Of a stretch of DNA of 64,000 nt, positions 49,095 through 59,309 are shown piece after piece. The notes under the pieces were generated by a model. It had not been told where the DNA came from. It saw only the letters and a program-made list of their open reading frames with translations, and did not search any database. The translations under genes and the position numbers were made by a program. The stretch covers positions 3,844,001-3,908,000 of the forward strand of contig NC_134161.1 in the NCBI RefSeq assembly GCF_033958435.1, given 5' to 3'. The DNA is from Carettochelys insculpta (taxonomy: Eukaryota > Chordata > Testudines > Carettochelyidae). Each line of letters starts with the position of its first letter. The first letter of the stretch is position 1.

Positions 49095-50225
49095 CTCCCA
49101 CGTTCCTGCAACCCCTTTGAGCTTGGTGTCCTCCACATCTTTTTATAAGCATACTGTGCATTCCATTATCCAAATCGTTAATGAAAACGTGGCATAGTGC
49201 CAAACTGGGGACGTATCTGCGTGAGATACATTGCAATAGTTTGCTTGCACACTGGTGATCACTACTCTTCAAGAATAGCTTCTCATCTAGTTTTGCTCCC
49301 ACCCGATGGTAATTTCATGGAGACCAGTGGTGTCCCAGACAAATACACGTGATTGCCACCGCCTGCCGCCCTCAGCTCCCAAACCAGGCACTGCCCCCCA
49401 GCCCCCGAGCCAGGCACACACTCACTGCAGCTGCAGCCGCCCGGTGGCTGGAGGAGCTGCCTCCGCCATGTGCTTGTCCTGTATGCGGTGGGGTGCATGC
49501 GTGGAGAGGCCAGATGAGTGCCCCACGTGTGCAGCTCTTCTGAGCCACATTCAACACATCAGCTGCCCTGTTTGCCACACGTGACTGTCTCAAAAGCCAT
49601 GTTAAAGTAAAAATTAATCAGATCTACAGTTTCCCCAATATCCAATAAGTGAGTGGCCCTGGCCAAAAAAAAAAAAAAAAGCCAGGGGGGTTGCGGAAAT
49701 TGGGTTGATTTGGCATGATTTGTTTTTGAGAAATCAATGCTGGCTATTCCATATGACCTGTTATCCTTGGGGTGCTTACAAATTGAGTTTTTTAGTAATG
49801 TGTTCCAGTATCTTTCCAGATATAAGGTTGGGTTGACTGTTTATAATTCCCTTGGTCTTTCTGGGCTCTTCTTTTCGAGAGAGGTTACATAGTTGCCCAT
49901 CCCCAGTCCTCTGGGACCTCACCTGTCGTCCCTGTCTTCTCCAAGATAATTGCTAACAGTTTTATGATTGCTTCAGCTAGTTTCTTCAGCTGAGGATGCA
50001 TTTCCTAAGAGCCTAGTAATTAGAATGCACCTCCTTATCCAAATATACTTTAGATCATTTTTCCTGGTTTTGACTTGTTAATTATGTTAAGTGTCTGGTC
50101 ACAAATTTAACATTTCAGGGAAGACTGAGGCAGACTAAGTATTTATCAACTCAGCCTTCTTGACGTTATCCATCATTAGCTCTCCGTCCCTGATAGTTGG
50201 AGGACTTAGACTTTATTTGTCCTGA
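49095..50225 (-). mobile_element. CR1 LINE fragment (older)
   Basis: The plus strand carries diverged CR1 text: CTTGGTGTCCTCCACATCTT, TTGAGAAATCAATGCTGGCT, TCCAGTATCTTTCCAGATAT, CTCAGCCTTCTTGACGTTAT. It parallels 44,900-45,120 at its left end, so it is a separate copy and not the other half of the 43.7-45.2 kb element. About 49,310-49,590 inside is a GC-rich block that does not look like CR1 and may be a nested insertion. Confidence 0.75.
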
Positions 50226-50410
50226 AGTGTTTTGCAGTATGTGAAATGGGAACCATATATTTGTATATAGTAGACAGAATGGTAGGTGTCTTTGTGCCAC
50301 AGTTTTGGAAACAAGAGGTTTTATTTTCCCATGGTTAGCAGGTTTTTAAAAATTAGCAGTACATCCAAAGATAAATTTACTCATGTCGATGTTTCGATGT
50401 GATGCACCTT

Positions 50411-50847
50411 GGCTACGTCTACGCTGGCACAAAACTTCAAAATGGCCATGCAAATGGCCAAGTTAAAGATAACTAATGAGGCACTGAAATGAATATTCAG
50501 CGCCTGATTAGCATGCTCTCGGCTGCAGCTCTTCAAAATTGCTGCGTTTCTCTCCTGCGCAGCTTGGCTATGTGGGGGGTCCTTTTCGGAAGGACCCCGC
50601 CAACTTCAAAATCCCCTTATTTCTATGAGCTCATAGGAATAAGGGCATTTCAAAGTTGGTGGGGTCCTTTCGACAGGGACCCCCATCTGGACGAGCCATG
50701 CTGGGGCAAAAAACAGCAATTTCGAAGAGCTGTGACTGGCGGCATGCTAATGAGGTGCTGAATATGCATTTCAGCATCTCATTAGTAATCTTCGATTTGG
50801 CCATTTGCATGGCCATTTCGAAGTTTTGTGCCAGTGTAGATGTAGCC
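50411..50847. mobile_element. Foldback MITE, 437 bp
   Basis: GGCTACGTCTACGCTGGCAC...CATGCAAATGGCC on the left is matched inverted by GGCCATTTGCATGGCC and GTGCCAGTGTAGATGTAGCC on the right. Inner halves also pair (GGACCCCGCCAACTTCAAAA against TTTCAAAGTTGGTGGGGTCC). A terminal fragment of the same family is at about 61,846-61,882. Confidence 0.85.
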
Positions 50848-53396
50848 ATTGTCAGGATATCCATGTATGTCGCTGTGGGAGGGGGTATGGATTTCTTAGT
50901 CACAGTCAAGGTTAGAACTTGGCGCATTGCTTGAAAAGTTGTCCCATTAGTCGTCTTCTCTCTATTCACTATGGAGCTGGTTTTAAGGTGGAACGTGCTA
51001 AAGTTTTGTTCTTTTTTGGCTGCTTCTGTGTTCAAAAAGCTGCTTTTGGCAGAGTGTACTTAAAGATGGGATTTCATGTTTACTAATTTTAATTTTGGGT
51101 GAGGGTGTGGATCATACATACGTACTCAGGGATGTAGAAAACAAATGCTCATTTACTGCAGGAATCCACATCATAGGTTGAATTTATGCTCAGAAGCCAC
51201 AATCTTGACCCATCTATCATGGAATTCATTGGAAAGACTCACATTGATTTCAGTGTGGGACTTGGGTAGGTCCCCCATCCTTTTTTTTAAAGTGAAGCCA
51301 TTTTAAAGGAACTTTTCCAGGAAGAGTATAGTACAAAAACTTTACTTCTACTAATCACAGGCTCAAAAACAGGAATCAAAATCTTTTTTTTGGAAATGTG
51401 AAACAGAGTTTAGAGTGATACTTTGCAAAGCTCTTCCAGATCACATGCTCAGATGATCAGGCTCTAACAAGTATTGCCTTCCTACTTTTGGTTAAATAGC
51501 TCAATAGACTGTTTTTAAAGGTGGTGAAGCAGACACCAACATGTTAGACATCTTCCCCAAGGAACACAGCCATGCAGGTACTTTGCACAGTAGCCAGACT
51601 CTAATTTACTTTTGAGCCCAACAGTTCTGTCGGAGAGGCTTTCCTGACATTTGGCCTGTCCACATGGGGCCAAATGTCATGAAAACCACTTCCGCCAACA
51701 TATCCCTTCTTCCTCGTGGAACGAGGATGACTCGGATGTCGGCAGAGGGCTCCTGGAGAAGCCCGACGGAAGCCTGCAGTCTAGATATATCCTCAGAGTT
51801 TGTCTCTGGTGCAAGATGTGTCATTCTGCAGTGTGAACACAGATCACTGTCAGACCCAAGTCAGAAGGTCTGTGTAGTGCAGTATGGATGAGTGAGCATG
51901 AATGTGAGACTGGTCCAGCATTTCTGAACCCAGTGTGGACTTTGAAACACTGGCTTGGAGATGTGGAGTCCACATACCTGGGTCCCACAATCCCCTATTT
52001 GTCTCTTGCATTAATGAATAAATATCCGTTCCAACCTATATTTATATACTGCGTATAGTGAATGCAAAGTCAGGTTGCTTAAGTGCACTACTTTTTAATT
52101 GTTTTATCTGTTGATCTTATATAGAAATTGTTACCCAGGATCAGTCCCGTAGTTGGTAGTCTGATGCTCTGACTCTGGCATAATCACACATTTCAAAGGG
52201 AAGTTCATGACCCTTCGTAAGGGACAGTTATATAACATCTTGCTCAAAAGGAGACTGTTCCCTAGGCCCCATGTTTCAAGCCCATGTTCTGAGTTGCTGT
52301 CCCTTCAGACAGTTTTTATTGTGTTTTTGTATCTGGATGTTGTTTACATTACGTATCCAGTCTTCATTTTTAAAACCATACTAAACTTGTAGTCTTAATA
52401 CACCTTGGGGCAATGAGTTTCATGAGTTAATTATGTGTAACATAAAATGTGTGTTTCGTTTTGTCACAGGCTGAAAAATTTCAGGAAAAGCTCTGATTAA
52501 ATAAATGCATTGGAGAGCTTCCAGACTCCTGCTCGTTATTGGTCTGTGATATAGGTGAATATTCCAAAGTTATCAATTCCCAAGGTACTCTCTTCTACAG
52601 GTAGCTGCTAGACCTCAGGCTGTATCGTACTCTAAACTTGGCAGGCATTCAACAGCTAGGCCTGTCATTTATATTAGGGTTATGCAGCCTCTGTCTTCAG
52701 AGCTGATTGCAGATGTCAGTTGTATCTTTCTTATCTCCTGATTGCACTCACATTCCACAGGATATTCAGCTGCTTCAATGACTTTCCCATCCAGATGCCA
52801 GTCTTTTCAGCGCTATGGTAATAGGGCTACGCAATCAAATGTGGATACTTGAAAATTCTTGGTGCCCCACTCTCCTACCAGAAAATGGTTGCCCATAATT
52901 ACACTAAATGATGGAGAGATCGGTCAGGTGCAAACCTCTGCAAATGACAGTTATTTCACTGGAGAGCCTAGAAGAATGGGTGGCATTTGCTAATACAATA
53001 ACAGTCCACCTTACCCCTGCTCACAATTTTCATTACTGCTATTGACCATCTGTGGGCTGATGGACGTCTGTACAAAGAGAGAGAGAGAGAGAGGAAAGGA
53101 CAGAGAAAAATGATGGCTGCTGCCTCTGCAGAATAAACTGAACACAAATGGTCTTTCTGTCTCAATTCCTCAGCTGCATATTCATATGTGCAGGGTGGAC
53201 ATGACCAGGAATAGGTCACTGAACTGAAAATGGAAGAGACAACGTAGCACAGAGGGCAAGGAAAAGAAAGGAAGGCAAGAATGAGGGCTATGGAAGCAGT
53301 AGAAGAGGGAGTGGTGGGGGACTTCTTACCCTCTTAATTCCTTTCCCATATTTAATGTTCGTATGGTTTGAGATCAGATAACTGGGCTTTGCTTAT
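50848..53396. other. Intergenic, no gene seen
   Basis: Apart from the inverted-repeat segment near 51.6-51.8 kb and a (GA)n run at about 53,078-53,093, nothing is recognised. Confidence 0.5.
51630..51800. repeat. Inverted-repeat segment, possible MITE remnant
   Basis: GGCTTTCCTGACATTTGGCC pairs with GGCCAAATGTCATGAAAACC across a loop of about 10 bp (51,632-51,690), and TCCTCGTGGAACGAGGA follows. The shape resembles a foldback transposon end, but no borders are clear. Confidence 0.4.
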
Positions 53397-53475
53397 TCCT
53401 TTCTGTAGCACCTTGGAGGCTATCAAATTCATTAGGTTATGAGCTTTTGTGGGAAAGACCCACTTTTTCAGGTGA
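53397..53475 (+). mobile_element. Turtle SINE body fragment
   Basis: CTGTAGCACCTTGGAGGCTA, then TTATGAGCTTTTGTGGGAAA and GACCCACTTTTTCAGG are the body and tail without the tRNA-like head. Confidence 0.75.
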
Positions 53476-53542
53476 TACTGAAGAATTAATTTAAATAAGT
53501 TAGGATCCTAAATATTTTTGAGGAATTGGGCCAGAGGGACCA

Positions 53543-53926
53543 AGGGTATTTCTACACCGCTCAAGTTAGACAGCCTGAATTAGCTAACTTGGCTTAAAAT
53601 AGCCGTGAAGATACAAACTCACTGTCCAGTGTGGGTCAGCAGCTCAGGTTCAAGCCCCTAGGGATCTGTCTGCACTGCAGCTGAGAAGTATCATTTCCAA
53701 CATAGGGAGATATACTTACACTGGCTCAGCTTTTGCTAGTGCACTCGAAATAACTGTGGACACTGAAGCTCTAAGGGGTCCAAGCTTGGGTGTCTCACCC
53801 ACGCTGCCTCTCTTGGCGGGCACAATATCCACATGGATCTATTCAGCACACATACTGAAGTGGAGCTAATTCGAGTATGTCTTCTGGTGTTGGGAATCAC
53901 ACACTGCTGCAGTGTAGACATCCCTA
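53543..53926. mobile_element. DNA transposon of the TCTACAC-end group
   Basis: AGGGTATTTCTACACCGCTC on the left is opposed by AGGGATGTCTACACTGCAGC on the reverse strand at the right. An internal CTGTCTGCACTGCAGCTGAG may be another terminus, so two elements could be nested. Confidence 0.55.
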
Positions 53927-53960
53927 AATGGACCTGAGTTTGGACTTAGCCACTAGCCTG

Positions 53961-54240
53961 AAGATATGTCTACATTATGCCAGGGAGCAAGGCTGCAGCG
54001 ATTGATCCACCGGCTATCAGTTTATCATGTCTACTTGGGCATGATAAATTGATCTGCGAGCACTCTCCCATCAATGCTTGTACTCCACCAAAATGAGAAG
54101 AATAGCTAGCATCGACGGGACAGCATCCCCTGCCCACCTCACCACCTGCAAGAAGCTGTGATGAGTATGTTGACTTCAATTACGCTATTTGCGTAGCTGA
54201 TATAGAATGTGATGGTGGAGATTTGTGTAGACAAGGCCTA
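53961..54240. mobile_element. DNA transposon of the TCTACAC-end group
   Basis: The left end is AGATATGTCTACATTATGCC; the right end on the reverse strand is TAGGCCTTGTCTACACAAAT. The middle holds GATCCACCGGCTATCAGTTT and a TCGACGGGACAGC segment, with no coding. Confidence 0.65.
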
Positions 54241-55254
54241 AGTGACATGCTAAGCTTACCATGAGTTAAGAACATATCTTTTTGTGACTCCCAGTGCCTC
54301 CAGGAAATCCGTGGTGGAGTCTGGCGTTGAATAGGGTTGTTGTGAGATAAATGCACCGATGATTGTGAGGCGCTCTGATATTATGGCAATAGTTGTCAGA
54401 TAGGTGACTAGACTAGCATTCCTTTTTAATAGATGGGACTTGGTTGTCCTCTCATGCATGCTGGTTCTGCATTGCTTGAACATCACTGGTTGCAGTGCAG
54501 TCACCCCGCCTCCCTACTGGTATAAATAGGTGGAGGAAAAAAAAACCCATAGTCTTTTGAGCCATTCTTCCTCCTTTGCATCATCCCAGGTTCATATTCT
54601 TTCTCCTGATTTCACCAGGAGCTGCCCCTATCAGAGAGCTTAAAAGGCAATTGGAGTGTCTCCTGGCCTATCAACTGGAAAAAAACCTCACAGTTACGCC
54701 TGGCAGCCTGCAACAGAAGGGTAATTGTAGCTACACGCTCCTCCATGAAAGGAATCATTGTGCTGTATAAACAGAGCATAAAAATCTCCAACAATTCTGA
54801 TGTTCAGGCAGTTAAAATCGACATTTGAGACACCAATCATAAAAGACCTGGGCACGTTTTTCCAAAGGGCATGCCAGCAGTAACTGTGTTCCTGAATTTA
54901 CTTTTGCACAGAGAAATGCACAAAGGCCTTATTGGAAACAATTACACTATATACAAGATAATTAGTGAGTGACATACATGCCATAGTGTCACCAGAGTTG
55001 ACATGAGAGAGAGAGAGAAAATCCCTTTTCATCCTTTTTGGTTTTCATCTGTTTCCAAATTACTTCAGTGGATTTCAGCTGCCAAACTGCTAGAGTCATC
55101 CAGCTCATGGAAGGGAGAAGGTCATTTACATTACAGTAATGCCAAGGGGACCATTATACTAGGTGCTGTGTGGATTCATGGCAAAAAGGCACCAGAAGAT
55201 TTTAAACTCTAAACTGAGAAGCCAGAGGATTCCAATCCTTATTTTATTGGTATG

Positions 55255-56215
55255 AAAGTCAGACACACAGAGGTTAAGTGACTTACTTGGGGGTCACATG
55301 AGGAGTCTCTAGAAAAGAAAAGGAACAAACCCTTAGCTCTAATCTGGTTCCTGGGTCGGAAAGCCATTCTTCTCTGTGATTTTGACATATTACTTACAAA
55401 AGTAAAAATCTTGTACAGGTCTCACATAGAGATTTGATCCTCCAAGATTCTTGTCAGGTACAACAGTGAGAGTTGAGCAAAAGCCACTTGTGCTTGGGGG
55501 GGTGGGGCAGGGTGGTACTGGCCCCCTGACAGTCCCTTACTGAAGGGATTGTCACTGAAAAGCAAGATCCCCCACCCCCCTTTTTTTTTTTTCCAAGCAA
55601 CAGACCAAATACTGTTTCCAGACCACGAGCGCTGGCAGTTCTGAAAACTAAATGTTTACTCTCCCTAAGTCATCCGAGGTTTCTCATTCCACTTTTACAA
55701 ATAACCCTTGATTCAAAGCAAGAGGTAGTGCTATTTGAATCCAGGAGCCAAATGCTGGGAGGTAGAGATATGCAATGAAATCGTTATTCGAGATGTTTCG
55801 TACAGGACTTCTCAGCACTGTGCAAAGGTTGTACCAAATCTTTTTAAAGAGAAGGAAAACAGCATCTTTGTGCTCTCCACAGTCACTTGCAAACTCACAG
55901 ACCTATAGGCACGGTTTGGATGTGATGTCTCAGCTCCTGAGTTCAAATTCCAGCTCTGGCTTTCTGTGATTGACTCACTTCATGACCTAGGAAAGTCATT
56001 TAAATTAACTTTCTGGCTTTAGTTTCATGCTCTATAAAAATTGGGATTATATGTATATGTTCCATGACTGTTTGTTAAAGGAAAGATGGCTGTGTAAACA
56101 AGATAGTAGCGTGAGACTGTAGAAAAATGAGGTCAGTTCTTCCACACCTCCTGCCTACATGTGTGACCTTGGGCTAATGGCTTGCTTTTCCTCTGCCTCA
56201 GTTCCCATATTAATT
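55255..56215 (+). mobile_element. Cluster of MIR-like CORE-SINE relics
   Basis: Three diverged pieces are visible: about 55,255-55,330 (AGAGGTTAAGTGACTTACTT, reverse orientation), 55,930-56,050 (GAGTTCAAATTCCAGCTCTG and later TCTATAAAAATTGGGATTA), and 56,105-56,215 (GTGTGACCTTGGGCTAATGG, CTGCCTCAGTTCCC). Sequence between them shows nothing recognisable. Confidence 0.6.
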
Positions 56216-56377
56216 AAACGTAGTTGATAGCCCTTCCTTTTTTCCACCCAAAGTCTGTCTTGTCTATTTAGACTGTAAACTCTTCTAGCGAAAGACTCTC
56301 ACTGCATGTTTGAATAGCCCTTAGCATACTGCAGCCCTGCTCTGGAGCATAGCTTCTAGATATTACTGTGGCACAAA

Positions 56378-56580
56378 TAACAAGCAGTCCTGTAGCACCT
56401 TAAAAACTAACAAATTTGTTCGGCTATGAACTTTCATGGGTATGACCGTCTCCTTCAGATTAGAGCCCCAAAGAAGTGGGTCTTACCCACAAAAGCTCAT
56501 GACCTGATAAACTAAATCTTTAAGATGCTACAGGACTGCTTGTTATCTGTGAAGGTACAGACAAACACTGCTCCCCCTGT
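56378..56580 (-). mobile_element. Foldback turtle SINE
   Basis: The minus strand reads a diverged head (CAGTGTTTGTCTGTACCTTC), ATAACAAGCAGTCCTGTAGC, body and tail, then an inverted body that also ends at ATAACAAGCAG. Arms are about 56,378-56,447 and 56,486-56,546. Again the inverted arm stops at the head/body junction. Confidence 0.82.
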
Positions 56581-58158
56581 GAGAATGTATTGCAAGCAAT
56601 GAATTAAGCAAACCAAATATTTGGAATAAGACTCCCACGTTTGGGAGAACGAAAGGGTTGTAGGCTCAGATTTGTAAGCGTACCTGAGTATTGCTTCTCT
56701 CAGCACAGCCAGGCCTGGTGGTGTGTGTATGCTGCAATGTAAGCCCAGGGTTCAAACTCTGGCTCAAGCAGCTCATAGGCTGCCAAGTAACAGAAAGCTG
56801 TCAACGAAAAGTGGAGATTAGAACCTATCACAATGGGAATTTCTTTTCTTGTTTATAGTGCGGCTTCCTGTGCACTGGGATAAGTTAAGACTGTCTCCTT
56901 TAAGCTGACTGACCCTGCCATGTGTTTGCCATTATTGCAGAAAGTTGCTAGAGGGCCCAGCCAAAAAAGGGAAGGATGTGGTTGAATTCAGCTGAAGCAA
57001 ATTATCCGTGTGAGGCTGTAAAGAGAGAAGAATGTATGCAGCTTTTATTGGGGGTTTGGATTTAGCCGAGGGATTAGACCTCTCAGGAGGATAGGTGCAA
57101 AGAGTCTCATTCAGTGTATTTGAACTCCATATCGCTTCTTCCTCTTCCTGCCCCAAGGAACACAAGCTGTAGCTCTTGGAGACCATACAACTCATGTTTG
57201 TAGCATGTGCGTGGTAAATTCTTCAGTGGGGCTGGGTGAGAGGGATCTTGATACAGAAGCGAGAACATGATTAAAAGGGAAGGATCCTGTGGGTTTTGGT
57301 AAGAGGATGTAGAACTGATGGAACAAGAATGTGAACTACACCAGCAGTTTCCTTTCCGAGCACGTGAGGACTAGAGGAGGTTAGATACATTTTCAGGGGG
57401 CCAGAGGGACTGGGTGATGAGGAGAAAGAGTGAAAGGGGTTGAGCAAAGTTTAAGGTTATGGTGATCCTCAAGGGAACAGGAACTTTCCTGCAAGCAGAT
57501 CCTTGCATGATTGTGCTTTCAGGGGAGAAGCCACCACTAAAGTGTCTGGGGGCGTAACCCCCAACGAGGGCAGGGGACTATTTCTCTAACCATACAAAGG
57601 AGCTAGGAGAGCAATGACGAGGCAAGAGAGAGGCGCAGAACAGGCACGGGGACAGTCTTTCTGCAGAAAGAGGGGGAGTTCTGTCAGTGGTGGTCTGAAA
57701 GCTCTGACGCCCATGTAGCGGTGATGGAAACAAACAGTTGTGTGTGCAACAAAATAGAAAACCGCAAGCTGTACCTTTCCTGCCTAATAAAGTTGATGCT
57801 TACCCCACAGGACAGTCTTCTGCTGGCCCCAGTGAACCAGACCCCAGTCTCTCACAAAGTACCCCACTCAGTGAATGAACAATGAGTGTTTTCTATGGCC
57901 ACCATGATCTCCTGAATCAGCCTTTTGTCTTTATTCACAGACAAGGGATCCCATTTATTTCTGGTTATTCCTTCTTGCTGCCAAGTGGCTTTGATATTTA
58001 TAGTTTTTCTGATGGCTTGCTACTGTGCTGGATTGTTACCATGGTGGGCAGTTGAGCAATGCCTTATATAATCAGTTGGGTGAGGAGGGCCCAGCAATAG
58101 GAGAGATGATGGCCTAACTCATTTTTCACTTCAAGGCTGTCTGGCATAATTTTCAAGA
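56581..58158. other. Intergenic, no gene seen
   Basis: Unique-looking sequence with short open frames only. No exon was recognised. Confidence 0.5.
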
Positions 58159-58642
58159 CAATAATCCCTTGAAATTTGTAATTTCAAGTTAATGCGAGTT
58201 AAGCACAATTCAAAATCCTGCTCCCTCCTGACCTGGCCCTGCATGGCCCGATTCACATCCTCCACCCCGTGTGGCCCCGTTTCACCCCGCCCCGCTCATC
58301 CCCAGCTCACCAACCCCAACATGGCTCCAGCTCAACTTCCTGCAGGGCTGCGTGGCCCCGGTTCAACTCCACCCCCACCTGCAGCCCTAACCCACCCCGG
58401 GCTTGACCCTCCCCTGTTCCCATCGTATGGCCCCAACCCACTGCCAGGCTTAACCCTCCCCAACTGCCCCCCAGAACCCCAGGACTTACCTTTCAAAAGG
58501 AGCTTCAGGTGCTTCTGCTGCTTCCCCGGCTGCAGAACGTGTGTTACGCTAGGGAGAAGAGCGGCCCCCGCGACTTACACGAAATTCAAGTTTTGTGAGG
58601 GTACATGGGAACGCAACCCTTGTATAACTTGAGGGACTATTG
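58159..58642. mobile_element. Tigger-like MITE with GC-rich core (copy 2, inverted)
   Basis: The left end is CAATAATCCCTTGAAATTTG and the right end on the reverse strand is CAATAGTCCCTCAAGTTATA. TA follows at 58643-58644. It shares the GCTTCCC...GCAGAACGTGTGTTA core with the copy at 20,616-21,061, in opposite orientation. A 146-residue open frame inside is proline-rich and follows from composition. Confidence 0.75.
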
Positions 58643-58982
58643 TATAGTTACATTACATCTTAAATATCACTCATGCACACATCTCCCAGTGATTTTGGAT
58701 ATTGTTAAGTTACACCCTTTCAGTAAAGCCCTCCCATGCCCTCTTGGTGGATAAATGCCATGAAAGCCATGCATCCTGTATAGTGGGTTTGTCAGTTCTG
58801 AGATGGGAGTTGCATGGAGAGAACAACACACATTTTGCCAATTGGCACTCATACGGCGCTGCGGCATAGCAACTTGTGTGAGATGAGCTTGGAGGTACTC
58901 CTCCAGTAAACAAATGTTCATGTTATAAAAGACTCATCAGATTTCGGGCACTGATCAGCTCAGCTCTCTTTCACTCTTTGTA

Positions 58983-59309
58983 CAGGTTGAACCTCTCTAA
59001 TTCAGCACCCTTGAGACCTGATCAATGCAGAACCAGAGAATTTTCCAAATGACAGGAGGTCAATATTGTCTAGCAGCATTACTTCCACTTCCACTGCTTA
59101 CTGGGTTGTTAGAAGACATTTTGAGGTAAATTAGTGCTAAATAACAGCACAGGACATGGAGAGCCAAAACTGGTGGCTGGAAACAAACTTTATGGGACCA
59201 CGGGAACCTTGGCCGCACCCATGATAAGTGGTCGTCCAGCTAACTAAAATCACGCTGGATTATAGATGTTGCTGGGGGAGAGAATGTCAGACTGTGGAGG
59301 TTCAGCCTG
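58983..59309. mobile_element. Tigger-like MITE
   Basis: Left CAGGTTGAACCTCTCTAATT and right, reversed, CAGGCTGAACCTCCACAGTC are inverted ends. TA precedes at 58981-58982, and CA follows where TA is expected. The length is 327 bp and no transposase is present. Confidence 0.75.

Noticed and set aside
43713..50225. One CR1 split by the retroviral insertion
   Set aside because: The left part of the 49.1-50.2 kb copy overlaps in content with 44.9-45.1 kb, so these are two separate CR1 copies.
50489..51035. Open frames of 90-134 codons near 50.5-51.0 kb
   Set aside because: They lie in the foldback MITE and its flank and show no domain.
58192..58632. 146-codon proline-rich frame
   Set aside because: It lies inside the GC-rich core of a Tigger-like MITE and is explained by composition.
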